From the NCBI RefSeq assembly GCF_023757625.1, contig NZ_JALGBZ010000001.1, positions 744,001-808,000 on the forward strand: a stretch of 64,000 bases of DNA, read 5' to 3'. Below the pieces are notes generated by a model, which made no database searches, had not been told where the DNA came from, and saw only the letters and a program-made list of their open reading frames with translations. Of this stretch, positions 27,946 through 38,776 are shown one piece after another. The position numbers and the translations under genes are program-made. Source of the stretch: Halomonas sp. S3-1-1 (lineage in GTDB: Bacteria; Pseudomonadota; Gammaproteobacteria; Pseudomonadales; Halomonadaceae). The stretch's first letter is position 1; each line of letters starts with the position of its first letter.

Positions 27946-28998
27946 ATGCTAACCAAAAAAACGCTGATGAGTGTTAGTGTCGCTGGTCTTATGACAGGGC
28001 TCGCCCTTAGCTCCAGTGTCGCCATGGCCCAGGATGCCCAGCTGCGCGGCAACGTCCGTGTCGTGATCGGGTCGACCTCGACCGGGGGCGACACTTACCA
28101 AAACGCCAGCATCGTGGTCGACCGGCTGGCCGAGCATCTCGGTTTGAACATGAAAGTCGATGCCGTTGGCGCAAGCTCTGCGTTTCGCACGCTGGACAGG
28201 GATTCTCGGGGCAATACCCTGATGATTTTTCATGATCAGTCCTACCTTGGCTATCTCTACGGCGTCGAAGGCTACGACGACGTTTTCGAGAACTACACCG
28301 TTGGGCCGACGATCGCCATCAACCCCGGCAATGCTTACCTGGTGCCCATGGACTCGCCCTACCAGACGCTCGACGATGTCGTCGAGGCGGTAGGTAACGG
28401 CGAAACCGTGCGCGTGGCCATTCAGCCCGGCGGCGTTTCAGAGATCGGTTACAGCGCGCTTAAAAACGCGATCGCAATCGAGTATCCTGGCCAGGAAGAG
28501 AATCTGGTTGCCGTCAATACCGGCTCTCAGTCCGACAAGAACCAGCAGCTGTTCGATGGCCAGGCCGATATCATCAACGGCAGCGTTCAGGCCAACGAGC
28601 AGTACACGCGTCTGCCCGAAGACGACCAGAAAGCGATGCGCTTTATCTGGCTGACGGCGCGTCAGGACACCATCGAACAGGCGCCGGAAGAGGGGCTGGG
28701 TCAAACAAGTCGCGAACAGCTTCTGGAGTACGTCGAGCCCAACGTGACGGTCTCCATGGGCGATGACGAAAACTTCACCTTCGATAAAGAGTTCTTCTTC
28801 CTTTACAACAAGGACATGGATCAGGGCATCGTCGATCAGATCGACGAAGCGCTGGCCGAGATCTACGACGAAGGCGAGATTCAGCAAGCGCAGCTGGACG
28901 CTTTCTTCATCCCCGATTTCAAGCCTTCCGCTGAAGCCTCCGAGTATCTGCAAGAGAAGATGTCGCGCTACGAAGAGATCATCAGCAACCTCGATTAA
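27946..28998 (+). CDS. tctC: TTT-family substrate-binding protein (TctC/Bug-like)
   Basis: A 350-residue periplasmic binding protein of a tripartite tricarboxylate transporter. The signal peptide (VSVAGLMTGLALSSSVAMA) is cleaved before QDAQLRG. Typical Bug motifs are GSTSTGGDTYQNA near the N-terminus and a mature region rich in acidic residues. I choose ATG 27946, which follows AAAAGG, over ATG 27925. It is the first gene of tctCBA-garD-gudD, so the ligand is probably galactarate or glucarate rather than citrate; this is inferred from context. Confidence 0.85.
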   Translation: MLTKKTLMSVSVAGLMTGLALSSSVAMAQDAQLRGNVRVVIGSTSTGGDTYQNASIVVDRLAEHLGLNMKVDAVGASSAFRTLDRDSRGNTLMIFHDQSYLGYLYGVEGYDDVFENYTVGPTIAINPGNAYLVPMDSPYQTLDDVVEAVGNGETVRVAIQPGGVSEIGYSALKNAIAIEYPGQEENLVAVNTGSQSDKNQQLFDGQADIINGSVQANEQYTRLPEDDQKAMRFIWLTARQDTIEQAPEEGLGQTSREQLLEYVEPNVTVSMGDDENFTFDKEFFFLYNKDMDQGIVDQIDEALAEIYDEGEIQQAQLDAFFIPDFKPSAEASEYLQEKMSRYEEIISNLD

Positions 28999-29007
28999 GC
29001 AAACGGT

Positions 29008-29031
29008 GACCGGTGGGCCTGTCCACCGGTC
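29008..29031 (+). repeat. Intercistronic hairpin after tctC
   Basis: A 9-bp perfect inverted repeat GACCGGTGG / CCACCGGTC with a 6-nt loop and no U-tract, between the binding-protein gene and tctB. Such hairpins often stabilise the upstream message so the binding protein is made in excess. Confidence 0.6.
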
Positions 29032-29109
29032 GCTCCTCCCCAACTAGGCGCGTGGCGGACTTGCTCCCGAGAGCCCGGCGCGCGCCGAGTTTACGTTCTT
29101 GGAGCCGTT

Positions 29110-29544
29110 ATGGCGTCAGATCCGTTGAGCGTTTCGATCGACTTCGAAACGTCGCACCTGTTTTTCCCCCACATCGTTCACTGGGTATTGGCCGGGCTAT
29201 TCGCGCTCATTCTGGTCACGAAAGTGGTGCCTTTTTTGGCCGCCGTCAAACGCGGAGAACGCACGCTGCCGATTATCGGAGAGTCGAGAGATTCCGCGCG
29301 CTTTTTCGGCACGCTGGCGCTGATCAGTGCCTACTTCTACCTGATGGCCGTGGTCGGCGATCTGTTTCCCTATACCGGGTACGGCTTTTTGTTCGTGTCG
29401 ATGGCCTTTGTGCTGGCCATGTCACTGATGTATCTCCACGAGTGGACGAAAAAAGCGCTCATCATCGTCGTGATCAATGCCATTGTCGCGCCGACGCTTG
29501 CCTGGTTCGTGCTCGCCAAGCTCTTCACCATTACTCTGCCGTGA
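29110..29544 (+). CDS. tctB: TTT-family small membrane subunit TctB
   Basis: A 144-residue protein with four hydrophobic helices (for example IVHWVLAGLFALILVTKVVP and FGTLALISAYFYLMAVVGDL), matching the small integral subunit of tripartite tricarboxylate transporters in size and layout. It sits between tctC and tctA, the usual order. Confidence 0.85.
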   Translation: MASDPLSVSIDFETSHLFFPHIVHWVLAGLFALILVTKVVPFLAAVKRGERTLPIIGESRDSARFFGTLALISAYFYLMAVVGDLFPYTGYGFLFVSMAFVLAMSLMYLHEWTKKALIIVVINAIVAPTLAWFVLAKLFTITLP

Positions 29545-29563
29545 CCGGAGCGGGTATATCGCC

Positions 29564-31126
29564 ATGGAATTTCTAACCTTTATCGATCTCTCCTTTTTAA
29601 TGCTCGTCAGCTTTGGCACCCTCGTGGGTATCATCTTTGGCGCGATTCCGGGCATGACCGCCACCATGGCGGTGGCCGTTTGTTTGCCGCTGACCTATGC
29701 GTTGGGCTTGAATCACGGGCTGGCACTGCTGCTGGGCCTTTACGTCGGCGGTATTTCCGGCGGCATGGTTCCAGCGGTGCTGTTGAATATTCCCGGCACG
29801 CCGTCCTCGATCACCACCACCTTCGATGGCTACCCCATGGCCCAGAAGGGCGAAGGTGAAAAAGCGCTGCGCGTCTGCGTGATCGCCTCATTGGTCGGTG
29901 GGCTCGTCAGCGCGCTGGTGCTTTTCTTGTTTGCCCCGCTTCTGGCCGACTTTTCGATCAAGTTCTCCTACGTGGAGAAGTTTCTCATCATTTTGCTGGC
30001 GCTTTCCGTCATCGCCTCGCTGTCCAGCAGCATGCTGATCGGCATCTTCAGCGGCGTGATTGGTATTTGGCTTAGCCTGATCGGCGATTACAGCGTCTCC
30101 GACGGCGGCAACGGCCACACACGACTGATGTTCGATTTCATGGAGCCGTACCTGTTCGAGGGCTTTTCACTGCTGCCCGTGCTGATCGGTATTTTCGGTA
30201 TCTCCACCATTTTGCTCGAGGCGGAAAAGGGCGTGAAGCGCGATATGGCCGGTGAGCGCATCAAGATCGGCAAGGAAGGCGGCTTCTCGTTATCGATTTT
30301 CAAGGGCAGCTTCACTAACCTGACGCGCTCCTCGTTCATCGGCACCTTCGTCGGCATGCTGCCGGGCGTGGGTGGCAGCGCGGCGTCCGTACTCGCCTAC
30401 ACCCAGGAAAAGAACCTGGCGAAGGACTCTTCGCAAATGGGCAAGGGCGCCCCGCAGGGCCTGATTGCATCAGAGTCGGCCAATAACGCGCTGACCGGCG
30501 GCGCCTTGATTCCGCTTTTGTCGCTGGGTATTCCGGGCGACTCCACCACTGCCGTTTTGATCGGCGCCTTTACGCTTCAGGGCATCCAGGTCGGGCCGCT
30601 GTTCATTCCGGAAAACCACGACACCTGGTACGTCATGATGACGGCGCTGGTGCTGGCGAACTTCATCATGTTCGGGCTGATGTTCTTTGCCATCAAGCAC
30701 ATCGCCAAGGTGGTGATGGTGCCCAAGCATATTCTGTACCCGCTTATCGTGATGATGTGCGTGGTCGGGGCGTATGCCATCAACTACGGCATCATGTTCG
30801 ATGTCTGGACACTGCTGATCTTTGGCGTGCTGGGCTATCTGATTCAGAAGATCGGGCTTGAAGTGGCGCCTCTGATCATCGGGTTCATTCTGGGTAGCCA
30901 GGCGGAAGTCTATTTCGTCAAGAGCCTGGAATCCTTTGGCACCTACAGCATCTTCTTCACCAAGAGCCCCATCGCTATGGTGCTCTGGGGACTGATCGCC
31001 GCTTCCGTGCTGTTTGCCATCGTGATGGGCTTCAAGTCCCGCGCCCGGCAGAAAGTGGAGCTGAGTCAAATGCATGACCCTTCGCACACCGATTCAGGAG
31101 CGCATCATGACTCTCGTAACGACTAA
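29564..31126 (+). CDS. tctA: TTT-family large permease TctA
   Basis: A 520-residue membrane protein with about 12 helices and the TctA signatures [40 protein letters not shown] and its second-half echo [20 protein letters not shown]. Full length. The start at [10 protein letters not shown] follows GGAG; an upstream extension overlaps tctB and is not conserved-looking. It overlaps the start of garD by 20 bp, linking transport and catabolism in one operon. Confidence 0.92.
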   Translation: MEFLTFIDLSFLMLVSFGTLVGIIFGAIPGMTATMAVAVCLPLTYALGLNHGLALLLGLYVGGISGGMVPAVLLNIPGTPSSITTTFDGYPMAQKGEGEKALRVCVIASLVGGLVSALVLFLFAPLLADFSIKFSYVEKFLIILLALSVIASLSSSMLIGIFSGVIGIWLSLIGDYSVSDGGNGHTRLMFDFMEPYLFEGFSLLPVLIGIFGISTILLEAEKGVKRDMAGERIKIGKEGGFSLSIFKGSFTNLTRSSFIGTFVGMLPGVGGSAASVLAYTQEKNLAKDSSQMGKGAPQGLIASESANNALTGGALIPLLSLGIPGDSTTAVLIGAFTLQGIQVGPLFIPENHDTWYVMMTALVLANFIMFGLMFFAIKHIAKVVMVPKHILYPLIVMMCVVGAYAINYGIMFDVWTLLIFGVLGYLIQKIGLEVAPLIIGFILGSQAEVYFVKSLESFGTYSIFFTKSPIAMVLWGLIAASVLFAIVMGFKSRARQKVELSQMHDPSHTDSGAHHDSRND

Positions 31127-32675
31127 TTCACGCGTGATTCAGGTACACCCGAGCGACAACGTTGCCATCGTGATCGAGCACGGCGGCCTCGAGGCGGGTG
31201 TGAGAATCAACGACGACTGCACCACCACCATGCCGATCCCGCAGGGCCACAAGGTGGCGCTCAGGCCGATCGAGCAAAACGATGACATTCTGCGCTACGG
31301 CGAAGTGATCGGCACCGCGGTTGTGGCGATCGAGCGCGGCGCGCACGTCAACGAGCACAATGTGCGTCTGCCGATCGCCCCGGCGCTCGAGGAGCTGCCG
31401 CTGGCAACGCGCGAGCCCCCGGCGCAGGAGCCGCTCGAAGGCTATACCTTCGAGGGCTTTCGCAACCCCGACGGCAGCGTCGGCACCAAGAACGTGCTGG
31501 GCATTACCACCAGCGTTCAGTGCGTTGCCGGCACGGTGGAGTACGTGGTCGGGCGGATCAAGCGCGAGCTGTTACCGCGCTTTCCCAACGTCGATGATGT
31601 GGTCGGGCTCAACCACAGCTACGGCTGCGGCGTGGCGATCAACGCACCGGCCGCGATCGTCCCCATTCGTACGCTAAAGAACATCGCGCTTAACCCCAAC
31701 TTTGGCAACGAGATCATGGTGATCGGGCTTGGCTGTGAAAAACTCCAGCCCTCGACGCTGCTCGAAGACCGGCCGGTCAAGATTTACGAAAATACCGAAG
31801 CCGCCGACCCCGACGCCAACGTGCTGAGTATGCAGGACGAGAGCTTTGAAGGCTTTGGCGAGATGGTCGACGGCATTCTGGCCATGGCCGAGCGCCATCT
31901 CGAGCGCTTGAACAAGCGACGCCGCGAAACCTGCCCGGCCTCGGAATTGGCGGTTGGTATGCAGTGCGGCGGCAGCGACGCTTTTTCCGGCGTAACGGCC
32001 AACCCGGCGGTGGGCTTTGCCACGGATCTGATCGTACGCGCCGGCGGCAGCGTCATGTTCTCGGAAGTGACCGAGGTGCGTGACGCCATTCACCTGCTGA
32101 CCCCGCGCGCCATCGACCGCGAGGTCGGCCAGGCGCTGATCGATCAAATGTCCTGGTACGACGACTATCTATTACAAGGCCAGGCCGATCGTAGCGCCAA
32201 CCCGTCCCCGGGCAACAAGAAGGGCGGTTTGAGCAACGTGGTCGAGAAGGCGTTGGGCTCGGTCATCAAGTCCGGTAATTCGCCGATTGTTGACGTCATC
32301 GGCCCGGGGGAGCGCCTGCGGCGCAAGGGGCTTACCTTTGCGGCCACGCCGGCCAGCGACTTCATCTGCGGCACGCTCCAGCTGGCCGCCGGCATGAACC
32401 TGCAGGTCTTCACTACCGGGCGCGGTACGCCTTATGGGCTTGCCATGGTGCCCGTGCTCAAGGTCGCGACCAACTCGCATCTGGCGCGCCGCTGGCACGA
32501 TATCATCGACCTGGATGCCGGGCGTGTCGCTACCGGCGAGGCCAGTATCGAAGATCTGGGCTGGGAGCTTTTCCATCTGATCCTCGATGTCGCCAGCGGC
32601 CGTAAACAGGCCGCCGCGGACAGGCTCGGCATTCACAACGACCTGGTGCTTTTCAACCCGGCGCCGGTTACCTAA
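31107..32675 (+). CDS. garD: Galactarate dehydratase
   Basis: A 522-residue UxaA/GarD-family enzyme that dehydrates meso-galactarate to 5-keto-4-deoxy-D-glucarate. The N-terminal SAF domain (about 1-100, [11 protein letters not shown]) is joined to the C-terminal catalytic domain: [48 protein letters not shown] and [20 protein letters not shown]. This single-chain form and its length fit GarD. The start follows CAGGAG and lies inside tctA. The next gene, gudD, handles the epimeric D-glucarate and gives the same product. Confidence 0.92.
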   Translation: MTLVTTNSRVIQVHPSDNVAIVIEHGGLEAGVRINDDCTTTMPIPQGHKVALRPIEQNDDILRYGEVIGTAVVAIERGAHVNEHNVRLPIAPALEELPLATREPPAQEPLEGYTFEGFRNPDGSVGTKNVLGITTSVQCVAGTVEYVVGRIKRELLPRFPNVDDVVGLNHSYGCGVAINAPAAIVPIRTLKNIALNPNFGNEIMVIGLGCEKLQPSTLLEDRPVKIYENTEAADPDANVLSMQDESFEGFGEMVDGILAMAERHLERLNKRRRETCPASELAVGMQCGGSDAFSGVTANPAVGFATDLIVRAGGSVMFSEVTEVRDAIHLLTPRAIDREVGQALIDQMSWYDDYLLQGQADRSANPSPGNKKGGLSNVVEKALGSVIKSGNSPIVDVIGPGERLRRKGLTFAATPASDFICGTLQLAAGMNLQVFTTGRGTPYGLAMVPVLKVATNSHLARRWHDIIDLDAGRVATGEASIEDLGWELFHLILDVASGRKQAAADRLGIHNDLVLFNPAPVT

Positions 32676-32721
32676 ACACCTTTTATCGTTTCTTCTGGTT
32701 CTAACAAGAGAGTCAATCGTC

Positions 32722-34047
32722 ATGTTTCCCAAAATCAAATCAATGAAGGTCGTCCCGGTTGCCGGCTACGATGGTTTTCTGCTTAACCTCAGCGGTGGCC
32801 ACGCGCCCTGGTTTATTCGCTGCGTTGTGATTCTTGAAGACGATGCGGGTAACAAAGGGGTAGGGGAGATCCCTTCAAGCGAAGGCATTCTCAAGGGGCT
32901 GGAGCAGTGTCGCGATATCGTTGAGGGCTCGACCATCAACGCGTTCAAACAGACGCTGAACAGTGCCCGCGTGGCGCTTTCAAAAAACGGACGCGAAGAG
33001 CGCGGTCGCCAAACGTTCGATCTGCGCGTGGCGGTTCACGTCATCACCGGGCTCGAGTCGGCGCTTTTGGACCTTTACGGCCAGGCGGTGGGCCTGCCGG
33101 TGGCGGATCTATTGGGTCAGTACGGCCGTCAGCGCGATGAAGTCGAGGCGCTTGGCTATCTGTTTTTGCTTGGTGACCCGGGCAAGACGGACTTGCCCTA
33201 CCCAAAAGCGACCGACCCGAAAGATGCCTGGGACGAAGTGCGCTACCAGGAGGCACTCACGCCGGACGCAGTCGCGAACCTGGCCAAGGCGGCGTTCGAT
33301 CGCTACGGCTTCAAGGACTTCAAACTCAAGGGTGGCGTGCTCAGGGGCGAGGAAGAGGCGGACTGCATCCGCGCGCTGCACGATGCGTTCCCGGAAGCGC
33401 GCTTGACGCTCGACCCGAACGGTGCATGGAAGCTGGATGAGGCCGTACGGGTGCTGGACCCGATCAAGCATCTTCTGAGCTATGCCGAGGACCCCTGCGG
33501 TCAGGAAGAGAGCTACTCCGGCCGGGAAACCATGGCCGAGTTCAAAAAGCGCACGGGTCTGCCGACCGCGACCAACATGATCGCGACGGATTTCAAACAG
33601 CTGCAGTACGCCGTTCAGCTCAACGCCGTCGACATTCCGCTGGCTGACTGCCACTTCTGGACCATGCAGGGTGCGGTCATGGTCGGTGAGCTTTGCAACG
33701 AGTGGGGCATGACTTGGGGCTCGCACAGCAACAACCACTTCGATATTTCGCTGGCCATGATGACTCACGTGGCCGCAGCCTGCCCCGGCGAGATCACCGC
33801 CATCGACACTCACTGGATCTGGCAGGACGGCCAGCGCATCACTAAAGAGCCGTTCCTGATTCGCGACGGCAAGCTGAGGGTGCCGTCAACGCCGGGCCTC
33901 GGGGTCGAGCTCGACGAAGAGAAGCTGATGCAAGCGCATCGACTCTACAAATCTCTGGACGTGACCCAGCGCAACGACGCCATGGCGATGCAGTACCTGG
34001 TGGCGGGCTGGGAGTTCGATCCCAAGCGCCCGGCGCTGGTTCGCTAA
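32722..34047 (+). CDS. gudD: Glucarate dehydratase (copy 1)
   Basis: A 441-residue enolase-superfamily enzyme converting D-glucarate (and L-idarate) to 5-keto-4-deoxyglucarate. It has the K-x-K base ([13 protein letters not shown]), the metal ligands in [20 protein letters not shown] and ATNMIATDF, and the His-Asp dyad region [15 protein letters not shown]. The C-terminal block [17 protein letters not shown] is shared with copy 2. I choose the ATG of [12 protein letters not shown]. Copy 2 lies 1.3 kb downstream and is clearly a divergent paralogue by eye, not a recent tandem copy. Confidence 0.93.
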   Translation: MFPKIKSMKVVPVAGYDGFLLNLSGGHAPWFIRCVVILEDDAGNKGVGEIPSSEGILKGLEQCRDIVEGSTINAFKQTLNSARVALSKNGREERGRQTFDLRVAVHVITGLESALLDLYGQAVGLPVADLLGQYGRQRDEVEALGYLFLLGDPGKTDLPYPKATDPKDAWDEVRYQEALTPDAVANLAKAAFDRYGFKDFKLKGGVLRGEEEADCIRALHDAFPEARLTLDPNGAWKLDEAVRVLDPIKHLLSYAEDPCGQEESYSGRETMAEFKKRTGLPTATNMIATDFKQLQYAVQLNAVDIPLADCHFWTMQGAVMVGELCNEWGMTWGSHSNNHFDISLAMMTHVAAACPGEITAIDTHWIWQDGQRITKEPFLIRDGKLRVPSTPGLGVELDEEKLMQAHRLYKSLDVTQRNDAMAMQYLVAGWEFDPKRPALVR

Positions 34048-34250
34048 CAAGCGAGTTTTTATAAGGTAAGTGTAAGGGCCATTAGGCGTTCAATGTCTGT
34101 TTGGCTCTTATTTTTATATGTTAGCGTCATCCGGTAAAAATTATAAAAGCGCTCAAGGCTGCATTTAAAAGCGGCCGCCCGGTAAATCTGAAGACTATTT
34201 ACAGGTCATTTTAAGCTTGTAAAAGCTTAGCCTAAAGTCTAGAGGCGTAT
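34048..34250. other. AT-rich promoter region before kdgD-gudD2
   Basis: The first part of a 315-bp gap, with no ORF. It contains a short inverted repeat (AAGCTT-gtaa-AAGCTT, 34213-34228) and leads into operator site 2. No clear terminator for gudD1 is visible. Confidence 0.35.
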
Positions 34251-34268
34251 TTGTATGATGTATGACAA
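34251..34268 (+). promoter_or_regulatory. GntR-type operator, site 2 (kdgD operon)
   Basis: TTGTATGATGTATGACAA, with complete TTGT...ACAA arms, 95 bp before kdgD. It is one of the best-conserved members of the set. TATGAT within it could serve as the -10 hexamer. Confidence 0.75.
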
Positions 34269-34362
34269 TATGAATTTATATACTGCTACTGCCTGGTTTT
34301 AAGCGCTCTGCGTCGGGGCACTGCACCACCGTCAGCTTGCTAAACTAACAAGAGGATTTGTA

Positions 34363-35280
34363 ATGAATTTTTCTAAACAAGAGCTTAAAGCCTCCATTAC
34401 CGATGGCCTGCTGTCATTTCCGGTGACCGATTTCGATGCCAACGGCAAATTCGATGCCGACAGCTATCGCAAGCGCTTGCTGTGGCTGAAGGAGTACGAA
34501 GTCTCCGCGCTGTTCGTGGCTGGCGGTACCGGTGAGTTTTTCAATATTACCTTGGACGAGTTCCGTGAAATCGTCGAAGTCGCGGTCGAGACGATCGGCG
34601 GCCACGTGCCGATTATCGCCAGCGCCGGCCAAAGCGCCGAGCTTGCCCAGCAGCACGCGAAAATCGCTCAGGAAGCCGGCGCCGACGGCATTCTGCTGAT
34701 GCCTCCTTACCTGACAGAGTGCTCTCAGGAAGGCATCGTTGAGTACGCGGCAAGCGTCTGCCAGTCGACGGACCTTGGCGTTATCTATTACAACCGCGCC
34801 AACGGCTATTTGAACGTCAACGCCGTCAAATCGCTGGCCGACCAGTGCGACAACCTGATCGGTTTGAAAGATGGCAAGGGCGACATGCAGGCGCTCAACA
34901 TCACCATCAAAACGCTGGGCGACCGCTTGGGCTACGTCGGTGGCGTGCCGACGGCCGAAATCATCGCCGAAGCGTACCTGGCGATCGGCGTCAGCACCTA
35001 CTCGTCTGCGGTCTTCAACTTCGTGCCCGATATGGCCGTCAAGTTCTACAAGGCGCTGCGTCAGGGCGACAGCGAGTTCGTTGCCAAGGCCACGCGCGAG
35101 TTCTTCATTCCTTTCGTTACGCTGCGCGACACCACGCCTGGCTACGCGGTGAGCCTGATCAAGGCCGGCGCTGACATCGTGGGCTATCCCGGTGGCCGCG
35201 TACGTGCGCCGCTGACCATGCCCAACGGCGATCAAGTGAATCAGCTGAGAAAGCTCGTCGAGAAGGCCAAGTCGCTTTAA
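34363..35280 (+). CDS. kdgD: 5-dehydro-4-deoxyglucarate dehydratase (copy 1)
   Basis: A 305-residue class I aldolase-fold enzyme (DHDPS family) that decarboxylates and dehydrates 5-keto-4-deoxyglucarate to alpha-ketoglutarate semialdehyde. It carries the family start GLLSFPVTDFD, VAGGTGEFFNITLDEF, the Tyr in VIYYNRANGY and the Schiff-base Lys in GLKDGKGDM. It heads an operon with a second gudD and the semialdehyde dehydrogenase, so three steps are together. The paralogue at 59659 shares the same motifs. Confidence 0.93.
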   Translation: MNFSKQELKASITDGLLSFPVTDFDANGKFDADSYRKRLLWLKEYEVSALFVAGGTGEFFNITLDEFREIVEVAVETIGGHVPIIASAGQSAELAQQHAKIAQEAGADGILLMPPYLTECSQEGIVEYAASVCQSTDLGVIYYNRANGYLNVNAVKSLADQCDNLIGLKDGKGDMQALNITIKTLGDRLGYVGGVPTAEIIAEAYLAIGVSTYSSAVFNFVPDMAVKFYKALRQGDSEFVAKATREFFIPFVTLRDTTPGYAVSLIKAGADIVGYPGGRVRAPLTMPNGDQVNQLRKLVEKAKSL

Positions 35281-35292
35281 GCGTTTAAAAAG

Positions 35293-35332
35293 CTCGCCGG
35301 GTAACGCCGCCTGCCCGGTCTTGCCCGGCGAG
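35293..35332 (+). repeat. Intercistronic stem-loop between kdgD and gudD2
   Basis: A 9-bp perfect inverted repeat CTCGCCGGG / CCCGGCGAG with a 22-nt loop and no U-tract. Confidence 0.45.
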
Positions 35333-35375
35333 TGCAAAATGACGGTCCATGCTACATGGCCCGGTGGAGACGTGT

Positions 35376-36716
35376 ATGCCCACCCCAAATACGCCCACGA
35401 TCACCGACATGCGTGTCATCCCCATTGCCGGGCGTGACAGCATGCTGCTCAATATCGGTGGCGCCCACTCGCCGTACTTCACTCGTAATCTGATTATCCT
35501 CACGGATAGTGCCGGCAACGTCGGCGTGGGTGAAGCACCCGGTGGCGATACGATCCAACAGTCGCTGGAGAAATCGCGCGAGCTGGTCGTGGGCCAGTCC
35601 CTTGGCAAGCTTCGCTCGCTGGTCGCCTCGCTCAACCGTGACGGCCAGAGCGCTGACTTTGAGGATTTCGGCAAGGGCTCCTGGACGTTCGAGCTTCGCG
35701 TCAACGCCGTCGCCGCCCTTGAAGCTGCCTTGCTGGACTTGATGGGCAAGTTTTTGGGCGTGCCTGTGGCTGAGCTCTTGGGCAACGGCAAGCAGCGCGA
35801 CGCGGTCGATGTGCTGGGCTATCTCTTTTTTATCGGCGAGGGCCACTCGACACCGCTGGATTTTCGGCGGGGCACCGACGGGGCGACGCACGATTGGTAT
35901 CGCCTGCGCGACGAAGCGGCCATGACCCCGCAGTCGGTCATCGAGCTCGCACAAGCAGCTCATGACCGGTACGGCTTCAAGGATTTCAAGCTCAAGGGCG
36001 GGGCGCTTCACGGCGAGCAGGAGATCGAGGCGGTCACGGCGCTCCACAACGCATTTCCCGAGGCGCGTACCACCATCGACCCCAACGGTGCCTGGTCACT
36101 CCAGCAAGCGATCAGCCTGTGCAAGAACCTGCACGGCGTGATTGCCTACGCCGAAGACCCGTGCGGGGCGGAGCAGGGGTTCTCGGGCCGCGAGATTTTA
36201 GCCGAGTTCCGCCATGCGACCGGCCTACCGGTGGCCACCAACATGGTCGCGACAAACTGGCGTGAAATGGCGCACGCGCTAATGCTGCGCTCGGTCGATA
36301 TACCGCTGGCGGATCCGCACTTCTGGACGCTGTCTGGCGCGGTGCGCGTCTCTCAGCTCTGCCAGGACCATGGCATGACCTGGGGCTCCCACTCCAACAA
36401 CCATTTCGATATTTCGCTGGCCATGTTCGCCCACGTGGGGGCGGCGGCGGTCGGTCGCACGACGGCGCTGGATACTCACTGGATTTGGCAGGAAGGCGAC
36501 GCGCGGCTGACCCACAATCCGCCGGAAATCAAAAATGGCCAGGTCGCGGTCACCGATGCGCCGGGCCTTGGAATCGATATCGACATGGCCGAAATCGAGA
36601 AAGCTCACGCGCTCTATCGCAGCCTGCCCGCTGGTGGCCGCAACGACGCCACCGCCATGCAGTACCTGATCGACGGATGGACATTTGATCCCAAGCGCCC
36701 AGCGCTGGTTCGCTAA
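35376..36716 (+). CDS. gudD: Glucarate dehydratase or related enzyme (copy 2)
   Basis: A 446-residue glucarate-dehydratase-like enolase-superfamily protein. The catalytic set is intact: [42 protein letters not shown] and [15 protein letters not shown]. The start at MPTPNTPTI follows GGAG; a start nine codons earlier is less well placed. Compared with copy 1 the capping region (roughly 20-60) and the loop near [19 protein letters not shown] differ, so it may prefer a different aldarate epimer or be a GudX-like partner. It is cotranscribed with kdgD and the semialdehyde dehydrogenase. Confidence 0.88.
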   Translation: MPTPNTPTITDMRVIPIAGRDSMLLNIGGAHSPYFTRNLIILTDSAGNVGVGEAPGGDTIQQSLEKSRELVVGQSLGKLRSLVASLNRDGQSADFEDFGKGSWTFELRVNAVAALEAALLDLMGKFLGVPVAELLGNGKQRDAVDVLGYLFFIGEGHSTPLDFRRGTDGATHDWYRLRDEAAMTPQSVIELAQAAHDRYGFKDFKLKGGALHGEQEIEAVTALHNAFPEARTTIDPNGAWSLQQAISLCKNLHGVIAYAEDPCGAEQGFSGREILAEFRHATGLPVATNMVATNWREMAHALMLRSVDIPLADPHFWTLSGAVRVSQLCQDHGMTWGSHSNNHFDISLAMFAHVGAAAVGRTTALDTHWIWQEGDARLTHNPPEIKNGQVAVTDAPGLGIDIDMAEIEKAHALYRSLPAGGRNDATAMQYLIDGWTFDPKRPALVR

Positions 36717-37033
36717 ACGTTGATGCCCCGGGCACTGCTCGTTCTGCGTCCGGATTGCTAAACCTTTTGGGTTGGCGTTTGTGGCCGTGGCGGTTGGATT
36801 GCTGGTGCTGACATTTTGGCAAAGCTATTGCTCGAGTCAGGCGCGCGCCGCGTTCGAGCAGGGTGGCGATTAGCCACCCAATGCCTGATACAAGCGTGCG
36901 GGTCTACTAAACCGTACGAGTTCGATTGTGAGCTACACTTTTCGTCTTCGGACGCAAGGATCATGAGCTCGCTTGGGTTGTCTGATGCAAACGTTAGACA
37001 GCCAGAAAAACCACTCTCATCGCAGGAGGCAAG
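36717..37033. other. Gap between gudD2 and the semialdehyde dehydrogenase
   Basis: Holds a short open stretch (about 36763-36873) encoding a hydrophobic segment FGLAFVAVAVGLLVLTFW followed by QSYCSSQARAAFEQGGD and a stop, with no usable start or ribosome-binding site. This may be the 3' relic of a membrane-protein gene. A degenerate operator-like stretch TTGTCTGATGCAAACGTTAG lies at about 36977. The longer frames here look non-coding. Confidence 0.35.
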
Positions 37034-38611
37034 ATGAATCTAACAGGTGAAATGCTGATCGGACAGAAAGCCGTCAAGGGCTCTCGTGATCCCATTCAGG
37101 CCATCAATCCGGCTACCAATGAGCGGCTGGAGCCTGGCTATGCTGGCGGTACGCAAGCAGAGGTAGATCAAGCCTGCCAGCTTGCATGGGATGCTTTCGA
37201 TGCGTATCGGGAAACATCGCTTGAAGACCGCGCTGTCTTTCTCGAAACCATCGCTGATGAAATCGAAGCGCTGGGCGATGCGCTCGTCGAGCGGGCCGTG
37301 GCTGAATCCGGACTACCCCAGGCACGTATTCAGGGCGAGCGCGGCCGTACCTGTGGCCAGCTTCGCATGTTCGCCAAGACGGTTCGCGCCGGCGAATGGC
37401 TGGACGTTCGCGTGGACCCGGCCATGCCGGATCGTCAGCCGATGCCGCGTGGTGACTTGCGTCAGCGCCACATCGCGCTGGGTCCGGTCGTGGTGTTTGG
37501 TGCCAGCAACTTCCCGCTGGCCTTCTCCGTTGCTGGCGGCGATACGGCGTCTGCACTCGCTGCGGGCTGCCCGGTGATCGTCAAGGCGCACGCGGCTCAT
37601 CCGGGAACCGGTGAGCTGGTCGGTCGCGCCATTCAGGCTGCGGTGAAGAAGTGCGGCCTGCCGGAAGGCGTTTTCTCGCTGATGTTCGGCTCGGGCCGTG
37701 AAGTCGGCACTGCGCTGGTCAGCGACGAGCGTATCAAGGCGGCCGGCTTCACCGGTTCGCGCAGCGGTGGTATCGCGCTGTGGAAGGCCGCTCAGTCGCG
37801 TCCGGAGCCCATTCCCTTCTACGCGGAAATGAGCTCGATCAACCCGGTTTTCCCGCTGCCGGCGGCGCTCAAGGCGCGCGGCGAGGAAATGGGCAAGGCC
37901 TTCGTTGGGTCTCTCAATATGGGCGCGGGGCAGTTCTGCACCAACCCGGGCCTGGTCATTGCACTCAAGGGGCCGGAGCTTGATGCCTTCCTGAAAGCGG
38001 CAGGCGAAGCCGTCGAGAAAAGCGGCGCGCAAACCATGCTCACGCCCGGCATTTTCGAAGCCTACGAGCAGGGCGTACAGAGCCTGCAGGAGAGCGGTAA
38101 GGCTCAGGAAGTGGCGCGTGGGCAGAAGGACGAAAGCCCCAACCAGTGCCAGGCGGGGCTATTCAAGACCAGCGCTCAGGATTTCCTCTCAAGCGAAGCG
38201 CTACAGGGCGAAGTCTTTGGCTCGACGTCGCTGGTGGTCGAGTGTGCCGACGAAGCCGAGCTCAAGAAGGTCGCCGAGCACCTCGAAGGCCAACTGACCG
38301 CAACGCTTCAGATGGACGATGCGGATCTGGACGCGGCGCGCAAGCTTCTGCCCACGCTCGAGCGCAAGGCGGGGCGTATTCTGGTCAACGGCTGGCCGAC
38401 CGGCGTCGAAGTGTGTGACGCCATGGTTCACGGCGGTCCGTTCCCGGCCACATCCGACTCGCGCACGACCTCGGTGGGTACCGCCGCGATCCACCGCTTC
38501 CTGCGCCCGGTCTGCTATCAGGACCTGCCGGAAGGTCTGCTGCCCGAAGCCATCAAGAACGACAATCCGCTCAAGCTGCGTCGTCTGGTGGATGGCAAGC
38601 GCGAGCAGTAA
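37034..38611 (+). CDS. Alpha-ketoglutarate semialdehyde (2,5-dioxovalerate) dehydrogenase
   Basis: A 525-residue NAD(P)-dependent aldehyde dehydrogenase that oxidises 2,5-dioxopentanoate to alpha-ketoglutarate, the last step of the oxidative uronate pathway. Typical of this subgroup are [47 protein letters not shown], the catalytic Glu in [12 protein letters not shown], the nucleophilic Cys in [12 protein letters not shown] and the C-terminal [15 protein letters not shown]. The start has an excellent AGGAGG. A decayed paralogue lies at 63197-63435. Confidence 0.92.
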   Translation: MNLTGEMLIGQKAVKGSRDPIQAINPATNERLEPGYAGGTQAEVDQACQLAWDAFDAYRETSLEDRAVFLETIADEIEALGDALVERAVAESGLPQARIQGERGRTCGQLRMFAKTVRAGEWLDVRVDPAMPDRQPMPRGDLRQRHIALGPVVVFGASNFPLAFSVAGGDTASALAAGCPVIVKAHAAHPGTGELVGRAIQAAVKKCGLPEGVFSLMFGSGREVGTALVSDERIKAAGFTGSRSGGIALWKAAQSRPEPIPFYAEMSSINPVFPLPAALKARGEEMGKAFVGSLNMGAGQFCTNPGLVIALKGPELDAFLKAAGEAVEKSGAQTMLTPGIFEAYEQGVQSLQESGKAQEVARGQKDESPNQCQAGLFKTSAQDFLSSEALQGEVFGSTSLVVECADEAELKKVAEHLEGQLTATLQMDDADLDAARKLLPTLERKAGRILVNGWPTGVEVCDAMVHGGPFPATSDSRTTSVGTAAIHRFLRPVCYQDLPEGLLPEAIKNDNPLKLRRLVDGKREQ

Positions 38612-38622
38612 TCAACGCGTTT

Positions 38623-38656
38623 GACCGAGCTTGCTTTGAGACCGAGCTTGCGTTGA
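38623..38656 (+). repeat. 17-bp tandem duplication before the terminator
   Basis: GACCGAGCTTGCTTTGA is followed directly by GACCGAGCTTGCGTTGA, 16 of 17 bases identical. It is probably a slippage duplication. Confidence 0.6.
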
Positions 38657-38667
38657 TTGATTGTATC

Positions 38668-38692
38668 AAGGCCACCTTCGGGTGGCCTTTTT
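38668..38692 (+). terminator. Terminator of the kdgD-gudD2-dehydrogenase operon
   Basis: A 9-bp perfect stem AAGGCCACC / GGTGGCCTT capped by a TTCG tetraloop and followed by T's. Confidence 0.9.
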
Positions 38693-38776
38693 AGGTTCTA
38701 TCGAGCGAAAAAGTGGTGCGAAGCCACGTTTTGGGTTGACGACAAAATAACGATGTCCGAACACAGGAGAGCCCTC

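Noticed and set aside
34363..35280. Reading the KdgD copies as hydroxyproline-pathway LhpC deaminases or as DHDPS
   Set aside because: The GLLSFPVTDFD start and YYNRANGY/GLKDGKGD blocks fit KdgD, and the neighbours are aldarate dehydratases rather than hydroxyproline genes.
36816..37037. A 73-residue frame ahead of the semialdehyde dehydrogenase
   Set aside because: There is no usable ribosome-binding site, it overlaps the strong AGGAGG of the real gene, and its sequence resembles no protein.
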